Positions 1 through 8,457 of a DNA stretch of 64,000 nucleotides are shown here, piece after piece (position 1 is the stretch's first letter; every line of letters starts with the position of its first letter). A program made the translations under genes and the position numbers. This DNA comes from Anaerococcus sp. Lineage in GTDB: Bacteria > Bacillota > Clostridia > Tissierellales > Peptoniphilaceae. Location of the stretch: positions 62,001 to 126,000 of the forward strand of contig JAUNLG010000001.1 in NCBI GenBank assembly GCA_030532385.1, given 5' to 3'. The notes under the pieces were generated by a model. That model did no database searches. It had not been told where the DNA came from and saw nothing but the letters and a program-made list of their open reading frames with translations.

Positions 1-2
1 TA

Positions 3-263
3 TTAAACAATTTCTGCTTTTTGGCTAATGCGTACTAGTCTCCATCTTTTTGTCTTTGATAAAGGTCTAGTTTCCATAATCTCTACTATATCGCCAACCT
101 TAGCCTCGTTTGCTTCATCATGAGCCTTGTATTTTTTACTTCTGTTGATTCTTTTTTTATAAACTGGGTGTTGAATCTTCTCTTCTACTAAAACTGTTAT
201 AGTTTTATCCATTGCATCAGATACTACAACTCCTCTTTCTACTCTTCTAGTATTTCTTTCCAT
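3..263 (-). CDS. rpsQ: 30S ribosomal protein S17
   Basis: Primary 16S rRNA-binding protein of the small subunit. The 86-residue product has the S17 core: an N-terminal [11 protein letters not shown] segment, [12 protein letters not shown] in the middle and the [18 protein letters not shown] signature near the C-terminus. The length is normal for the family. It is the last complete gene of the S10 operon visible here, read leftward, 5 nt after rpmC. The stop codon lies at the window edge, so rplN and later genes are presumably just outside. Confidence 0.97.
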   Translation of the reverse strand: MERNTRRVERGVVVSDAMDKTITVLVEEKIQHPVYKKRINRSKKYKAHDEANEAKVGDIVEIMETRPLSKTKRWRLVRISQKAEIV

Positions 264-268
264 GAAAT

Positions 269-475
269 TTAAGCCTCCCTATTTAAATTAAGCTTTCTTT
301 CTGTTTGGATTGTCTTAACTCTTGCAATATCTTTCTTAACAGTTCCTATTGCTGCTGGATTTTCTAATTGTCCTGTTGCAAGCCTGAAACGAAGATTGAA
401 AAGCTCACTTTGTAAATCATATAGTTGTTTATCTAAATCTTGGTCTGATAAATTTCTGATTTCTGCTGGTTTCAT
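269..475 (-). CDS. rpmC: 50S ribosomal protein L29
   Basis: Small two-helix protein of the large subunit near the peptide exit tunnel. The 68-residue product starts [11 protein letters not shown] and carries the L29 pattern [16 protein letters not shown] followed by IKT-type residues ([10 protein letters not shown]). Its ATG follows the rplP stop by only two bases, so the two are probably translationally coupled. Position between rplP and rpsQ is the canonical S10 operon order. Confidence 0.97.
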   Translation of the reverse strand: MKPAEIRNLSDQDLDKQLYDLQSELFNLRFRLATGQLENPAAIGTVKKDIARVKTIQTERKLNLNREA

Positions 476-477
476 CC

Positions 478-906
478 TTATTCCTCCGTAGCTGTCACTT
501 CAAGTCTTTGGATGAATTTAGTCTTTACTGGAAGTTTTTGAGCTGCAAGTCTCATAGCTTCTCTTGCAATTTCTTCACTAACTCCACTCATCTCAAACAA
601 TACTCTACCTGGTTTTACTACTGCAACCCAATATTCTGGAGCACCTTTACCAGATCCCATTCTTACTTCTGCTGGTTTCTTTGAAACTGGCTTATCTGGA
701 AATACTTTAATCCAAATATTTCCGCCTCTTTTTATATATCTTGTCATCGCACGACGAGCAGCCTCGATTTGATTTGCTGTCATCCATGAAGCTTCTGTAG
801 CTTGAAGACCATACTCACCATAAGTAAGTTGGTTTCCCTTATGAGCAAATCCTTTCATCCTGCCTCTATGTTGTCTACGATATTTAACTCTTTTAGGCAT
901 TAACAT
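478..906 (-). CDS. rplP: 50S ribosomal protein L16
   Basis: Large-subunit protein that organises the A-site region. The 142-residue product begins [19 protein letters not shown], as in Bacillus-type L16, and contains the conserved [16 protein letters not shown] segment. The first ATG is preferred over the internal one two codons later, because an AGGAGA ribosome binding site sits about 9 nt upstream and the MLMPKR start is the family norm. It lies between rpsC and rpmC. Confidence 0.97.
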   Translation of the reverse strand: MLMPKRVKYRRQHRGRMKGFAHKGNQLTYGEYGLQATEASWMTANQIEAARRAMTRYIKRGGNIWIKVFPDKPVSKKPAEVRMGSGKGAPEYWVAVVKPGRVLFEMSGVSEEIAREAMRLAAQKLPVKTKFIQRLEVTATEE

Positions 907-942
907 AATAATTCTCTCCTAATTCTTAAACTAGTTGCATCC

Positions 943-1665
943 TTATTTATTTTTATTATTTGGACGTCTGTTATTTCTTCTTCTTCTGTTATTTTTAGGT
1001 TGTTTCATCTTTGGCTCTCTTAAAGCTTTCTCTCCTGGAAGAACTTCTCCCTTATAGATCCAAACTTTACAACCGATCTTACCATATTCTGTATCTGCTT
1101 CTGCAAAACCATAGTCAATGTTTGCTCTTAGGGTTTGAAGTGGGATTGTTCCTTCTGAATATCCTTCGCTTCTTGCCATATCTGCTCCACCAACTCTTCC
1201 TGAAACCATAGTTTTTATACCCTTAGCTCCAGCTCTCATTGTTCTTTGGATAGATTGTTTCATAGCACGTCTAAAAGCAACTCTGTTTTCTAGTTGGCTT
1301 GCAATATTTTCTGCTACTAGTTGAGCTGATAGGTCTTGGTATTTGATCTCTTCTACATTGATGATGATTCTTTTACCAGGTGCAAGTTTTTCAAGTTTTT
1401 TCTTTAATTCTTCTACACCAGAACCACCCTTACCAATTACCATTCCAGGTTTGCCTGTAAAGATTGTAATCTTTAGGTTGTTTACAGCTCTTTCTATTTC
1501 AATATCTGCAATTCCTGCATCATATACTTCTTTTTTTACTAATTTTCTGATGTTATAATCTTCTACTAATAGATCTGAGAAATCTTTCTTATCTGCGAAC
1601 CATTTTGAATCCCAGTCCTTGATAACACCTACTCTAAATCCTTTTGGGTTTACTTTTTGGCCCAT
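943..1665 (-). CDS. rpsC: 30S ribosomal protein S3
   Basis: Small-subunit head protein at the mRNA entry tunnel. The 240-residue product starts [13 protein letters not shown] and has the type II KH domain [21 protein letters not shown] in the first half. The C-terminal S3 domain includes [32 protein letters not shown]. The tail after about residue 215 is a lysine, arginine and asparagine-rich extension, a little longer than in Bacillus. It follows rplV by one base and precedes rplP. Confidence 0.97.
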   Translation of the reverse strand: MGQKVNPKGFRVGVIKDWDSKWFADKKDFSDLLVEDYNIRKLVKKEVYDAGIADIEIERAVNNLKITIFTGKPGMVIGKGGSGVEELKKKLEKLAPGKRIIINVEEIKYQDLSAQLVAENIASQLENRVAFRRAMKQSIQRTMRAGAKGIKTMVSGRVGGADMARSEGYSEGTIPLQTLRANIDYGFAEADTEYGKIGCKVWIYKGEVLPGEKALREPKMKQPKNNRRRRNNRRPNNKNK

Positions 1666-1666
1666 C

Positions 1667-2014
1667 TTATTCCTCCGTATCTTCTATATCTGCTAGCACT
1701 ACGCCGATATGACTTGATCTTTTTAGTATAGGATATGCTGCTCCCTTAGCCTTTGGTCTATATCTTTTCATTGTTGGAGCATCATTAGCAAATGCTTTTT
1801 TTACATATAAGTTGTTTCTATCAAGTCCATTGTTGTTTTCAGCATTGGCAATTGCACTTTTTAGTACATCTTCAAGTAGTCTAGCACCCTTTTTGTTGGT
1901 AAATCTTAAGATGTTTAATGCCTCATCTACTTGTTTGCCTCTGATCTCTCTTGCTATATAGTGAACTTTAAGAGGAGATATTCTTTGATATTTAGCTGTT
2001 GCTTTCACTTCCAT
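1667..2014 (-). CDS. rplV: 50S ribosomal protein L22
   Basis: Lines the nascent peptide exit tunnel. The 115-residue product contains the L22 pattern [25 protein letters not shown] and the C-terminal beta hairpin region, which includes [12 protein letters not shown]. Size and position between rpsS and rpsC are canonical. Loop changes here are a known route to macrolide resistance in other species; nothing unusual is visible in this copy. Confidence 0.97.
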   Translation of the reverse strand: MEVKATAKYQRISPLKVHYIAREIRGKQVDEALNILRFTNKKGARLLEDVLKSAIANAENNNGLDRNNLYVKKAFANDAPTMKRYRPKAKGAAYPILKRSSHIGVVLADIEDTEE

Positions 2015-2023
2015 ATCTTACTC

Positions 2024-2311
2024 CTAACGTAATTTACTTTTCATTTCAGTTGCCTTTTTAGCGTGGCCTCTGAATGTTCTGGTTGGTACAAATTCTCCTA
2101 ACTTGTGACCTACCATATCTTCTGTTATATATATTGGAACATGTTTTCTACCATCGTGTACGGCAATTGTATGTTCTACAAATTCAGGGAATATTGTAGA
2201 ACGTCTTGACCATGTTCTTACTACTTTTTTCTCATTTTTTTCATTTAATTGGTCAATTTTCTTCATTAAATGATCATCGACAAATGGTCCCTTTTTGATT
2301 GATCTAGCCAT
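2024..2311 (-). CDS. rpsS: 30S ribosomal protein S19
   Basis: Head protein of the small subunit that contacts the A-site finger. The 95-residue product begins [15 protein letters not shown] and includes the family signature [11 protein letters not shown] near the end. It sits between rplB and rplV with gaps of about 10 nt, as in other S10 operons. Confidence 0.97.
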   Translation of the reverse strand: MARSIKKGPFVDDHLMKKIDQLNEKNEKKVVRTWSRRSTIFPEFVEHTIAVHDGRKHVPIYITEDMVGHKLGEFVPTRTFRGHAKKATEMKSKLR

Positions 2312-2320
2312 TATATCCCC

Positions 2321-3154
2321 CTACTTCTCATTTCTTCTTCTTACAATGTAAGCTTCAGATTGTTTTTTAGTATTTCTTGTCTTAACACCCTTAGCTTTTT
2401 TACCCCATGGTGTCATTGGAGATGGTCTACCTATTGGTGCTCTACCTTCACCACCACCGTGTGGATGGTCAACAGGGTTCATTACAGATCCTCTTACGTG
2501 AGGTCTTCTTCCTTTATATCTGCTCTTACCAGCCTTACCTACTCTTAGTAGTTCATGCTCTGAGTTTCCAACTGAACCTACAGTTGCCTTGCAGTTTAGG
2601 TGGATCATTCTCATTTCACCTGAAGGAAGTTTTATTGTTGCAAACTTACCTTCTTTAGCCATAAGTTGTGCTCCAACTCCTGCACTTCTTACAAGGATTG
2701 CTCCTCTATTTGCTTTAAGTTCTATATTATGGATTGTTGTACCTACTGGTATATCTTTAAGCTCTAGGGCATTACCTGGCTTGATATCAGCTTCAGATCC
2801 TGATTCAACAAGATCTCCAACCTTAAGTCCTTTTGGAGCTAGGATATATCTTTTTTCACCATCTGCATAAGCTAGTAGGGCAATATTTGCTGACCTGTTT
2901 GGATCATATTCTATAGCCTTTACTCTTGCTGGGATATTATCCTTATCTCTTTTGAAATCTATTAACCTATATCTTCTTTTTACTCCGCCACCACGGAATC
3001 TTACTGTTGTTCTACCAGTGTTATTTCTACCACCCTTACTTTTTAGATCAACTGTAAGTGATTTTTCAGGTTTGGTTTTTGTTATCTCTTCGAATGTTGA
3101 AACAGACATATTTCTATGACCGTTTGAAGATGGTTTTAATTTTCTAATAGCCAT
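2321..3154 (-). CDS. rplB: 50S ribosomal protein L2
   Basis: Large-subunit core protein needed for subunit association and peptidyl transfer. The 277-residue product has the N-terminal OB-like region ([16 protein letters not shown]) and the highly conserved C-terminal [18 protein letters not shown] motif containing the functionally important histidine. Length is typical. It lies between rplW and rpsS in the S10 operon. Confidence 0.98.
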   Translation of the reverse strand: MAIRKLKPSSNGHRNMSVSTFEEITKTKPEKSLTVDLKSKGGRNNTGRTTVRFRGGGVKRRYRLIDFKRDKDNIPARVKAIEYDPNRSANIALLAYADGEKRYILAPKGLKVGDLVESGSEADIKPGNALELKDIPVGTTIHNIELKANRGAILVRSAGVGAQLMAKEGKFATIKLPSGEMRMIHLNCKATVGSVGNSEHELLRVGKAGKSRYKGRRPHVRGSVMNPVDHPHGGGEGRAPIGRPSPMTPWGKKAKGVKTRNTKKQSEAYIVRRRNEK

Positions 3155-3165
3155 TTAAACCCTCC

Positions 3166-3459
3166 TTATAGTCCATCGAAGTATTCGATTTCTGCACTAT
3201 CTTCTGTTAATTGAACGATAGCCTTTTTCCAGTCAGCTCTTTTACCATATCCATATCTTGTTCTTACAGATTTTCCAGTAAAGTTCATAGTTCTTACATT
3301 TTTAACTTTAACTCCGTCAAAAATAGCTTCTACTGCAGCTTTGATTTCTGGTTTGTTTGCATTCTTGTCTACTTCAAAAGTGTATTTGTTCTCATCAAGC
3401 ATTTCCATGCTTTTTTCTGTTATTATTGGTCTTTTGATTATTTCGTAAGGTGATTTCAT
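3166..3459 (-). CDS. rplW: 50S ribosomal protein L23
   Basis: Exit-tunnel rim protein and docking site for trigger factor and SRP. The 97-residue product has the typical [12 protein letters not shown] start and the [18 protein letters not shown] motif. The ATG overlaps the end of rplD by one base, which suggests coupled translation with rplD. Confidence 0.97.
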   Translation of the reverse strand: MKSPYEIIKRPIITEKSMEMLDENKYTFEVDKNANKPEIKAAVEAIFDGVKVKNVRTMNFTGKSVRTRYGYGKRADWKKAIVQLTEDSAEIEYFDGL

Positions 3460-4082
3460 TAGATAAATACCTCCTCAAGTTTAGCAATTGCATCTTTTGT
3501 AATTACTAACTTGTTATGTCTTACTAAGTCATAAACATTGATTAGGTTTGCACTTGATACATCTACACCTTCAATGTTTCTGAAAGCTCTATATGTTAGC
3601 TTATCATTATCTGCTGTAACAACATAAGCTTTTCTATCAGCTCCTAGAGCCTTTAAAGCTTTAGCAGCTTCTTTTGTCTTATTATTTTCTAAAGCTAGAG
3701 AATCAACTACTACTAGGTCGCCATCATTTAGTTTTGATGTTAGTGTTGAGTATAGGGCTTTTCTTCTTAGTTTCTTTGGAACCTTGTAACTATAATCTCT
3801 TGGCTTTGGTGCAAATACAACTCCACCGCCTGTATAGTGAGGAGCTCTTATTGAACCTTGACGAGCACGTCCAGTTCCCTTTTGTCTAAATGGTTTACGT
3901 CCACCACCACGAACTTCTGCACGTGTTTTGGCAGATTGTGTACCTTGTCTTTTATTTGCTAGTTGGTTTTTAATAACTTCATAAACAGCGTGTTCGCTTA
4001 TTTGTGTATTAAATAGAGTTTCATTTAGGTCTAATGAACCAACATTTTCTCCTTTAATATTTAAAATATCTACTTTAGGCAT
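3459..4082 (-). CDS. rplD: 50S ribosomal protein L4
   Basis: Large-subunit assembly protein; in gammaproteobacteria L4 also represses its own S10 operon. The 207-residue product contains the signature [19 protein letters not shown] in its extended loop and [17 protein letters not shown] after it. The domain organisation and length are normal. Whether this copy regulates the operon cannot be read from the protein, but the long leader upstream of rpsJ makes the question worth asking. Confidence 0.97.
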   Translation of the reverse strand: MPKVDILNIKGENVGSLDLNETLFNTQISEHAVYEVIKNQLANKRQGTQSAKTRAEVRGGGRKPFRQKGTGRARQGSIRAPHYTGGGVVFAPKPRDYSYKVPKKLRRKALYSTLTSKLNDGDLVVVDSLALENNKTKEAAKALKALGADRKAYVVTADNDKLTYRAFRNIEGVDVSSANLINVYDLVRHNKLVITKDAIAKLEEVFI

Positions 4083-4096
4083 TTACTCCTCCTTAA

Positions 4097-4726
4097 TTAG
4101 GCTTTGATAGCTTGTTTAATTTGAACAAGTCCGCCCTTAGGTCCTGGAACTCCACCTTTTACTAAGATGTAGTTATCTTCTGTATTTACTTTGATAACTT
4201 CAATATTTTGGATAGTAACTCTCTCATTACCCATCTTACCTGAACCTTTTCTACCTTTGAACACTCTTGCTGGGTCAGAACCTGCAGATCTTGCACCTGC
4301 AACCCTGTGTGATTTTGAACCATGGCTTGCAGGGCCTCTACCATAATTCCATCTTTTGATAGAACCTTGAGTTCCCTTACCCTTTGATGTAGCAACTATG
4401 TCAACAAGCTCTCCAGCTTCAAATTGGTCTAAAGATAAAGTATCTCCAAGATTATATTCTGGACTTATATCTCCAAAGTTAATCTCTCTTAAGTACCTTT
4501 TTGTGCTTACACCTGCTTTTTTGAAGTGCTCTCTAATAGGTTTTTTAACATTTTTTTCTTTTTTGTCCATATAGCCTATTTGGATTGCATTATAACCATC
4601 AGTATCTACTGTCTTAACTTGGGTTATAACATTTTCGCTAGCTTTTAGGACAGTTACAGGAGTAATAACTCCATCTTCGTCGATGACTTGTGTCATGCCT
4701 ACTTTTGTTGTAAATATACTCTTCAT
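4097..4726 (-). CDS. rplC: 50S ribosomal protein L3
   Basis: Early assembly protein reaching into the peptidyl transferase centre. The 209-residue product starts MKSIFTTKVGMTQ and has the signature region GKGTQGSIKRWNYGRGPASHGSKSHR-like stretch split across residues 115-140, then GRKGSGKMGNERVTIQN. It is separated from rpsJ by 70 nt that contain a hairpin, the largest gap inside this operon. Confidence 0.97.
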   Translation of the reverse strand: MKSIFTTKVGMTQVIDEDGVITPVTVLKASENVITQVKTVDTDGYNAIQIGYMDKKEKNVKKPIREHFKKAGVSTKRYLREINFGDISPEYNLGDTLSLDQFEAGELVDIVATSKGKGTQGSIKRWNYGRGPASHGSKSHRVAGARSAGSDPARVFKGRKGSGKMGNERVTIQNIEVIKVNTEDNYILVKGGVPGPKGGLVQIKQAIKA

Positions 4727-4748
4727 TGAGTACCTCCTTAATTACAGC

Positions 4749-4787
4749 GGATTGACCATCTATTATTTAGATGTCCTTCAATCATCC
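4749..4787 (-). promoter_or_regulatory. Hairpin between rpsJ and rplC
   Basis: A two-tier inverted repeat lies in the 70-nt gap: CATCTA at 4757-4762 pairs with TAGATG at 4768-4773, and GGATTGA at 4749-4755 can pair with TCAATC/ATCC at 4778-4787 with small bulges. There is no U-run, so it is not an ordinary terminator. It could stabilise the mRNA end, act as a processing site, or be a regulator-binding element. Function is inference only. Confidence 0.4.
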
Positions 4788-4796
4788 TAATTACAG

Positions 4797-5105
4797 TTAT
4801 AGCTTAATTTCGATATCAACACCTGCAGGTAAGTTTAATTTCTTAAGTGCATCTAATGTCTTTGCATTAGGTCCTATGATGTCGATTAATCTCTTGTGTG
4901 TTCTTTGTTCAAACTGTTCTCTTGAGTCCTTGTATTTGTGAACTGCTCTTAAAATTGTAATTCTTTCAATCTCTGTTGGTAATGGAATTGGTCCACTTAC
5001 TTGGGCTCCGGATCTTTTAACCGCTTCTACGATTTTCTCTGCTGAGCTATCGATTACTTCATGATCGTATGCTCTTAGTCTAATTCTTATCTTTTGATTA
5101 GCCAT
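4797..5105 (-). CDS. rpsJ: 30S ribosomal protein S10
   Basis: Small-subunit head protein and first gene of the operon; also known as the NusE antitermination partner. The start chosen at 5105 gives a 102-residue protein beginning [19 protein letters not shown], the invariant S10 start, behind a GAGGAA ribosome binding site. An in-frame upstream ATG at 5162 would add 19 residues unlike any S10 and lies inside the structured leader, so it is rejected. The SGPIPLPT and [11 protein letters not shown] motifs are present. Confidence 0.97.
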   Translation of the reverse strand: MANQKIRIRLRAYDHEVIDSSAEKIVEAVKRSGAQVSGPIPLPTEIERITILRAVHKYKDSREQFEQRTHKRLIDIIGPNAKTLDALKKLNLPAGVDIEIKL

Positions 5106-5245
5106 TTTTCCTCTCTCTTTCTTTACGCCCGTCCGGGCGTTTGATACTAATTTGGAAATCACTTAGGATTATTCCTAAGCTTGCTAGGTGAAAGTTCCCT
5201 TGTACCCTTGGCCTAGGGCATAAGCAACATCTCACTTCACAGCAC
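5106..5245 (-). promoter_or_regulatory. Structured 5' leader of the S10 operon
   Basis: From the predicted transcription start near 5245 to the rpsJ ATG there are about 140 nt with at least three stacked hairpins. Reading along the transcript: an outer stem with CTAGG pairing to CCTAG (and TTGCT to AGCAA) around a 23-nt loop, at about 5184-5228; a perfect CTTAGG-N6-CCTAAG hairpin at 5161-5178; and a perfect 6-bp hairpin ACGCCC-N4-GGGCGT at 5125-5140, just upstream of the ribosome binding site. This is a candidate autogenous control element; no known leader family is recognised. Confidence 0.5.
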
Positions 5246-5251
5246 TTATAT

Positions 5252-5280
5252 ATGATACAACAAAGATTGGTAAAAATCAA
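5252..5280 (-). promoter_or_regulatory. Promoter of the S10 operon
   Basis: On the minus strand TTGATT (5275-5280) and TATCAT (5252-5257) are separated by exactly 17 bases. The predicted start is near 5245. This is the only good sigma-A match between the S10 operon and the neighbouring regulator gene. Confidence 0.65.
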
Positions 5281-5407
5281 GGGTTTTTTTGATTTTTTTC
5301 TTAAATTGTCCATATTTTTTAAAATTTTTACTTCCTACTATATATATAGGCAAAATATATGGTACCTTTTGCCCAAGCCTATTTATTTTTATACCCAAAA
5401 ATTTCTC

Positions 5408-6055
5408 TTATAAAATATTTTTTAAGGATTTCTTATCTATTAGACCGATTTTTCTTCCCTGGATTTTGATAAGACCATCATCTACCATGCTTGATAGCTC
5501 CCTTGATACTGAAGGCCTAGTAGTAGATAGGTAATCAGCTAGATCTTCCCTGGTCATCTTTAGGTTGACCAAATTATCTTTTTCATTTTCAAGCAAAAAC
5601 TTAGCTATCTTCTGCCTTAGACTTACCTGGGAGGTAATCTGGTTTCTTTTCGATAGCTTCATAGTCTTATTGGCTATTACATCTATAAAATTTGTCAAAA
5701 AAGCCCTAGGTGTAGGCTCTATAAAAAGTTTTCTAAAATCTCTAATTATTAAAACCTTGCTATCTTCCTCAGCCTTGGCCGAAAAATCAAAGGGAATATT
5801 TAGGTAGGCATAGACTTCACCAAAAACTACTGACTTATTTATGGATTGGAAGATAAATCTTTTACCATTGGAATCTATTTGATAGACTGATACATGACCT
5901 CTAATAAGGTAGTAAAAGTCATTAGACTTATCCCCTAGCCTAAAGATATGGTCTCCCTTGCTAAAAGTAACTTCTTCTATCAGGGTCTTTTTCTTTAGTA
6001 GGTTTAGGTCTTCATCCGATAAATTTTTAAATAAATTAATTTTTCTAAGATCCAT
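5408..6055 (-). CDS. Crp/Fnr-family transcriptional regulator, HcpR-like
   Basis: DNA-binding regulator of 215 residues. Residues about 10-120 form a cyclic-nucleotide-binding-like beta roll (FSKGDHIFRLGDKSNDFYYLIRGHVSVY), and residues about 145-205 form a Crp-type winged helix with the recognition helix TTRPSVSRELSSM. No Fnr-type N-terminal cysteine cluster is present, so it is not a classical oxygen sensor. Such proteins in anaerobic Firmicutes often control nitrosative-stress genes. The palindrome upstream of hcp, 4 kb away, is a natural target. It is transcribed away from the ars operon. The exact ligand is unknown. Confidence 0.8.
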   Translation of the reverse strand: MDLRKINLFKNLSDEDLNLLKKKTLIEEVTFSKGDHIFRLGDKSNDFYYLIRGHVSVYQIDSNGKRFIFQSINKSVVFGEVYAYLNIPFDFSAKAEEDSKVLIIRDFRKLFIEPTPRAFLTNFIDVIANKTMKLSKRNQITSQVSLRQKIAKFLLENEKDNLVNLKMTREDLADYLSTTRPSVSRELSSMVDDGLIKIQGRKIGLIDKKSLKNIL

Positions 6056-6073
6056 ACAAAGCTCCTTTCTTCT

Positions 6074-6079
6074 ATTATA
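6074..6079 (-). promoter_or_regulatory. -10 element for the Crp/Fnr regulator gene
   Basis: TATAAT on the minus strand, about 19 nt before the ATG at 6055. The matching -35 position is poor and overlaps the palindrome region shared with arsR, so expression may depend on a regulator bound there. Confidence 0.45.
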
Positions 6080-6097
6080 CTAGATTTTTTGGTAAAA

Positions 6098-6131
6098 ATA
6101 TGTACTAACATATAGAAGCCCATCTATATGT
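6098..6131. promoter_or_regulatory. ArsR-type operator, overlapping palindromes
   Basis: Two overlapping inverted repeats lie between the divergent regulator and arsR. ATATGT-N4-ACATAT occupies 6098-6113, and a perfect 9-bp repeat ACATATAGA-N6-TCTATATGT occupies 6108-6131. The second ends 5 bp before a TATAAT at 6136-6141, the likely -10 of the ars operon. This is where an ArsR repressor would be expected to bind. Assignment to ArsR is inference from position and symmetry. Confidence 0.6.
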
Positions 6132-6157
6132 ATGCTATAATTATAAGGAGGTGAATT

Positions 6158-6469
6158 ATGGATAATAAATATAATAGACTTTCTAAAAGCTTAAAGGTCC
6201 TAAGCGATCCTAAGCGTTTAGAGATTTTGGATATGGTATCTTGTGATAGGATGTGCGCTTGTGAAATCTTGGAAAAATTTGATATAAGCCAGCCTACCCT
6301 ATCCTATGATATGAAAAAGTTAGAAGAAATAGGCCTTGTCAAAAGTTTTAGGGAAGGCAAGAAGGTGTTTTACATAATAGCGAGGGAGAATTTCGATAAG
6401 CTTATAGGTGATTTAAAAGAGATTGGTCTTTTTAGTGATAGTTGTATTTGTAAAAGGGTTGAGGCTTAG
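6158..6469 (+). CDS. arsR: ArsR/SmtB-family metal-responsive repressor
   Basis: Winged-helix repressor of 103 residues. The helix-turn-helix spans about residues 35-75 (ISQPTLSYDMKKLEEIGLVKSFREGKKVFY). A C-x-C pair in DRMCACEIL, at the start of the DNA-binding region, matches the alpha-3 arsenite site of ArsR proteins; a further SCICK pair lies at the C-terminus. The start has an AAGGAGGTG ribosome binding site. The next gene begins 1 nt after the stop. The likely operator is the double palindrome just upstream. Confidence 0.88.
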   Translation: MDNKYNRLSKSLKVLSDPKRLEILDMVSCDRMCACEILEKFDISQPTLSYDMKKLEEIGLVKSFREGKKVFYIIARENFDKLIGDLKEIGLFSDSCICKRVEA

Positions 6470-6470
6470 T

Positions 6471-7466
6471 ATGTGGGGATTTTTTCAAAAGCAAATTCTT
6501 GGCATGCAGTGGTTATCTGACCTAGTAGCAAAGATCTTAGCCAACCTAGGCCTTGACCCTACCAATAGGTGGGTTATTAGCCTGCACTTTTTTATCTATG
6601 ATGTCTTAAAGATAAGTATCCTCCTTGGCCTATTAATTTTCCTAATATCCCTTATCCAATCCTACTTTCCTCCAGAAAGAAGTAAGAGGATCTTGGGTAA
6701 GTTTGATGGGATTATGGCAAATATCATAGGAGCCTTGCTGGGAACTGTAACTCCCTTTTGCTCCTGCTCTTCTATCCCTCTTTTTATAGGTTTTACTAGT
6801 GGGGGACTGCCTCTAGGAGTTACCTTCTCCTTTTTGATATCTTCTCCCATGGTTGATCTAGCAAGCCTATTTTTGCTAATGAGCATCTTTGGAGGGAAAA
6901 TTGCCCTAGCCTATGTAATCTTTGGCCTAGTTATAGCTGTTATTGGCGGTAGTGTCATAGAGTTTTTGGGTATGGAGGCTTATGTAGAAGATTTTGTCAA
7001 AAATACTAGGGTGGGTGATATAGCCTCCCCTGACCTTTCTATGAAAGATAGGGTTAACTTTGCCAAAAGTCAAGTTAAGGATACCTTTAGGAGGGTCTTT
7101 GCCTATATTCTAATAGGGGTTGGCATTGGAGCAATCATCCATAATTGGATCCCCCAAGAATTCATAGAAGGGATCCTTGGATCAGATAACCCCTTTGGCG
7201 TTATCCTTGCAAGCCTTGTAGGCATCCCTATGTATGGGGATATATTTGGGACCATTCCAGTTGCAGAAGCTCTCATAAGTAAGGGAGCAGAGCTTGGAAC
7301 CATCCTATCCTTTATGATGGCTGTAACAACCCTAAGTCTTCCCTCACTAATTATGCTAAGAAGGGCCATAAAACCAAAGCTTCTAGGCCTTTTTATAGGC
7401 ATTACTAGCATGGGGATAATACTTGTTGGCTATTTATTTAATTTATTAAGTACATTATTAATATAA
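6471..7466 (+). CDS. arsP: ArsP-type organoarsenical permease
   Basis: Membrane permease of the COG0701/DUF318 group, 331 residues with about eight hydrophobic segments. The conserved motif TPFCSCSSIPL places paired cysteines near residues 97 and 99, the metalloid-binding site proposed for ArsP, which exports trivalent organoarsenicals. The start at 6471 is chosen because it directly follows the arsR stop; the longer frame from 6423 would lie inside arsR. The lack of a strong ribosome binding site fits translational coupling. Substrate is inferred from family and operon partners. Confidence 0.82.
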   Translation: MWGFFQKQILGMQWLSDLVAKILANLGLDPTNRWVISLHFFIYDVLKISILLGLLIFLISLIQSYFPPERSKRILGKFDGIMANIIGALLGTVTPFCSCSSIPLFIGFTSGGLPLGVTFSFLISSPMVDLASLFLLMSIFGGKIALAYVIFGLVIAVIGGSVIEFLGMEAYVEDFVKNTRVGDIASPDLSMKDRVNFAKSQVKDTFRRVFAYILIGVGIGAIIHNWIPQEFIEGILGSDNPFGVILASLVGIPMYGDIFGTIPVAEALISKGAELGTILSFMMAVTTLSLPSLIMLRRAIKPKLLGLFIGITSMGIILVGYLFNLLSTLLI

Positions 7467-7475
7467 GGAGAATTT

Positions 7476-7784
7476 ATGAAATTATTTAGAAGAGAAAAAA
7501 AGAGTGAACCAAAGAAAGAAACCATAGAAACAAATGGCCAAAGGCAAATCAAAATCCTAGGTTCAGGTTGCCCAAAATGTATGGCCTTAGAAGAAACCAG
7601 TAAGCTAGCGGCTGATGAACTTGGGCTTGATGTAGAAATCATCCATGTAAAAGACTTTGCTGATATAGCAAGCTACGGAGTCATGGCAACACCAGCCCTA
7701 GTCTTTGATGAGAAAGTCTTATCCTACGGTAAATCCTTGAGTGTAGAAGAAGTAAAAGACCTTCTAAGAGAAGAAGCCCTATGA
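7476..7784 (+). CDS. Thioredoxin-like small redox protein (CPKC)
   Basis: A 102-residue protein with a charged 20-residue N-terminal extension followed by a thioredoxin_3 (redox-active disulfide protein 2) fold. The active pair is Cys32-Pro-Lys-Cys35, and a cis-Pro is visible in VMATPALVFDEKV. Family members often sit next to COG0701 permeases and arsenic genes. It overlaps arsC by 4 nt (ATGA). A role as electron donor to the downstream ArsC is an inference from this coupling. Confidence 0.8.
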   Translation: MKLFRREKKSEPKKETIETNGQRQIKILGSGCPKCMALEETSKLAADELGLDVEIIHVKDFADIASYGVMATPALVFDEKVLSYGKSLSVEEVKDLLREEAL

Positions 7785-8197
7785 GTGAAATAAAAGTTGC
7801 CTTTGTCTGCGTCCACAACTCTTGCCGCAGCCAGATAGCAGAGGCCCTTTCCAAAAAATTCGCCAAGGATACCTTTAAGGCCTACTCTGCCGGAACTAAG
7901 TTAAAAGATAAGATCAACCAAGATGCGGTAAGAATCGTAAAAGAAATCTATGGTATAGATATGGAAAAAGATCAAAGACCAAAGCTAATCGATGACTTGC
8001 CAAAAATTCATATACTAATAACCATGGGCTGTAATGTGACCTGTCCTGCCCTTCCAGCATCATTTGTAGAAGATTGGGGCCTAGATGATCCAAGTGGCCA
8101 AAGCGATGAAGTTTTTAAGGAAATTATCCAAAAGATAGAAGAAAAAGTAAAGGACCTAAAAGAAAGAATCCAAAAGGGTCAAATAAAAGTAAGCTAA
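7781..8197 (+). CDS. arsC: Arsenate reductase, low-molecular-weight phosphatase type
   Basis: Reduces arsenate to arsenite for export. The 138-residue protein has the P-loop Cys10-X5-Arg16 (CVHNSCRS) and the second redox pair in TMGCNVTCPALP, followed by WGLDDPSG, a hallmark of thioredoxin-coupled ArsC. The C-X3-C spacing is shorter than the C-X6-C of the Bacillus enzyme but is seen in clostridial relatives as I recall them. It is the last gene of the ars operon. Confidence 0.88.
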   Translation: MSEIKVAFVCVHNSCRSQIAEALSKKFAKDTFKAYSAGTKLKDKINQDAVRIVKEIYGIDMEKDQRPKLIDDLPKIHILITMGCNVTCPALPASFVEDWGLDDPSGQSDEVFKEIIQKIEEKVKDLKERIQKGQIKVS

Positions 8198-8217
8198 TAC
8201 GAATAAATAAACGAAAA

Positions 8218-8239
8218 CCTAGGGTTGATTGCCCTAGGG
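8218..8239 (+). terminator. Hairpin at the end of the ars operon
   Basis: CCTAGGG (8218-8224) and CCCTAGG (8232-8238) flank a 7-nt loop, 20 nt after the arsC stop. The following sequence is AT-rich but lacks a clean T-run, so termination may be weak. The stretch to 8420 holds no gene or site that I can support. Confidence 0.5.
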
Positions 8240-8420
8240 TATTTATATAAAGTAGCAAACTAAGCAAATACTCTTCACCAAGTAAATTTTGAAAATCAAA
8301 AGAAACTTCGATATTATATAATTAAAAGAAACGATTTATAAAAACATGATTTTTCACATATAAAAACTATCCTTGAATGATACAACCGGTTTTCATGAAA
8401 GGATATAGCTTATAAGTATA

Positions 8421-8447
8421 AAAAACCAGCCTAGGCTGGTTTTTTTC
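8421..8447. terminator. Terminator of hcp, possibly bidirectional
   Basis: A 16-bp perfect palindrome at 8425-8440 (ACCAGCCT/AGGCTGGT) flanked by A5 on one side and T7 on the other. It lies 11 nt beyond the hcp stop and would work for either strand. Confidence 0.8.
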
Positions 8448-8457
8448 TTTATATATT

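Noticed and set aside
5098..5162. N-terminal extension of rpsJ from an ATG at 5162
   Set aside because: The added 19 residues match no S10 protein and run through the leader hairpins; the ATG at 5105 has the ribosome binding site and the invariant [11 protein letters not shown] start.
6423..6470. Earlier start for the arsP-type permease inside arsR
   Set aside because: It would overlap arsR by 47 nt in another frame; the ATG at 6471 directly after the arsR stop fits family length.
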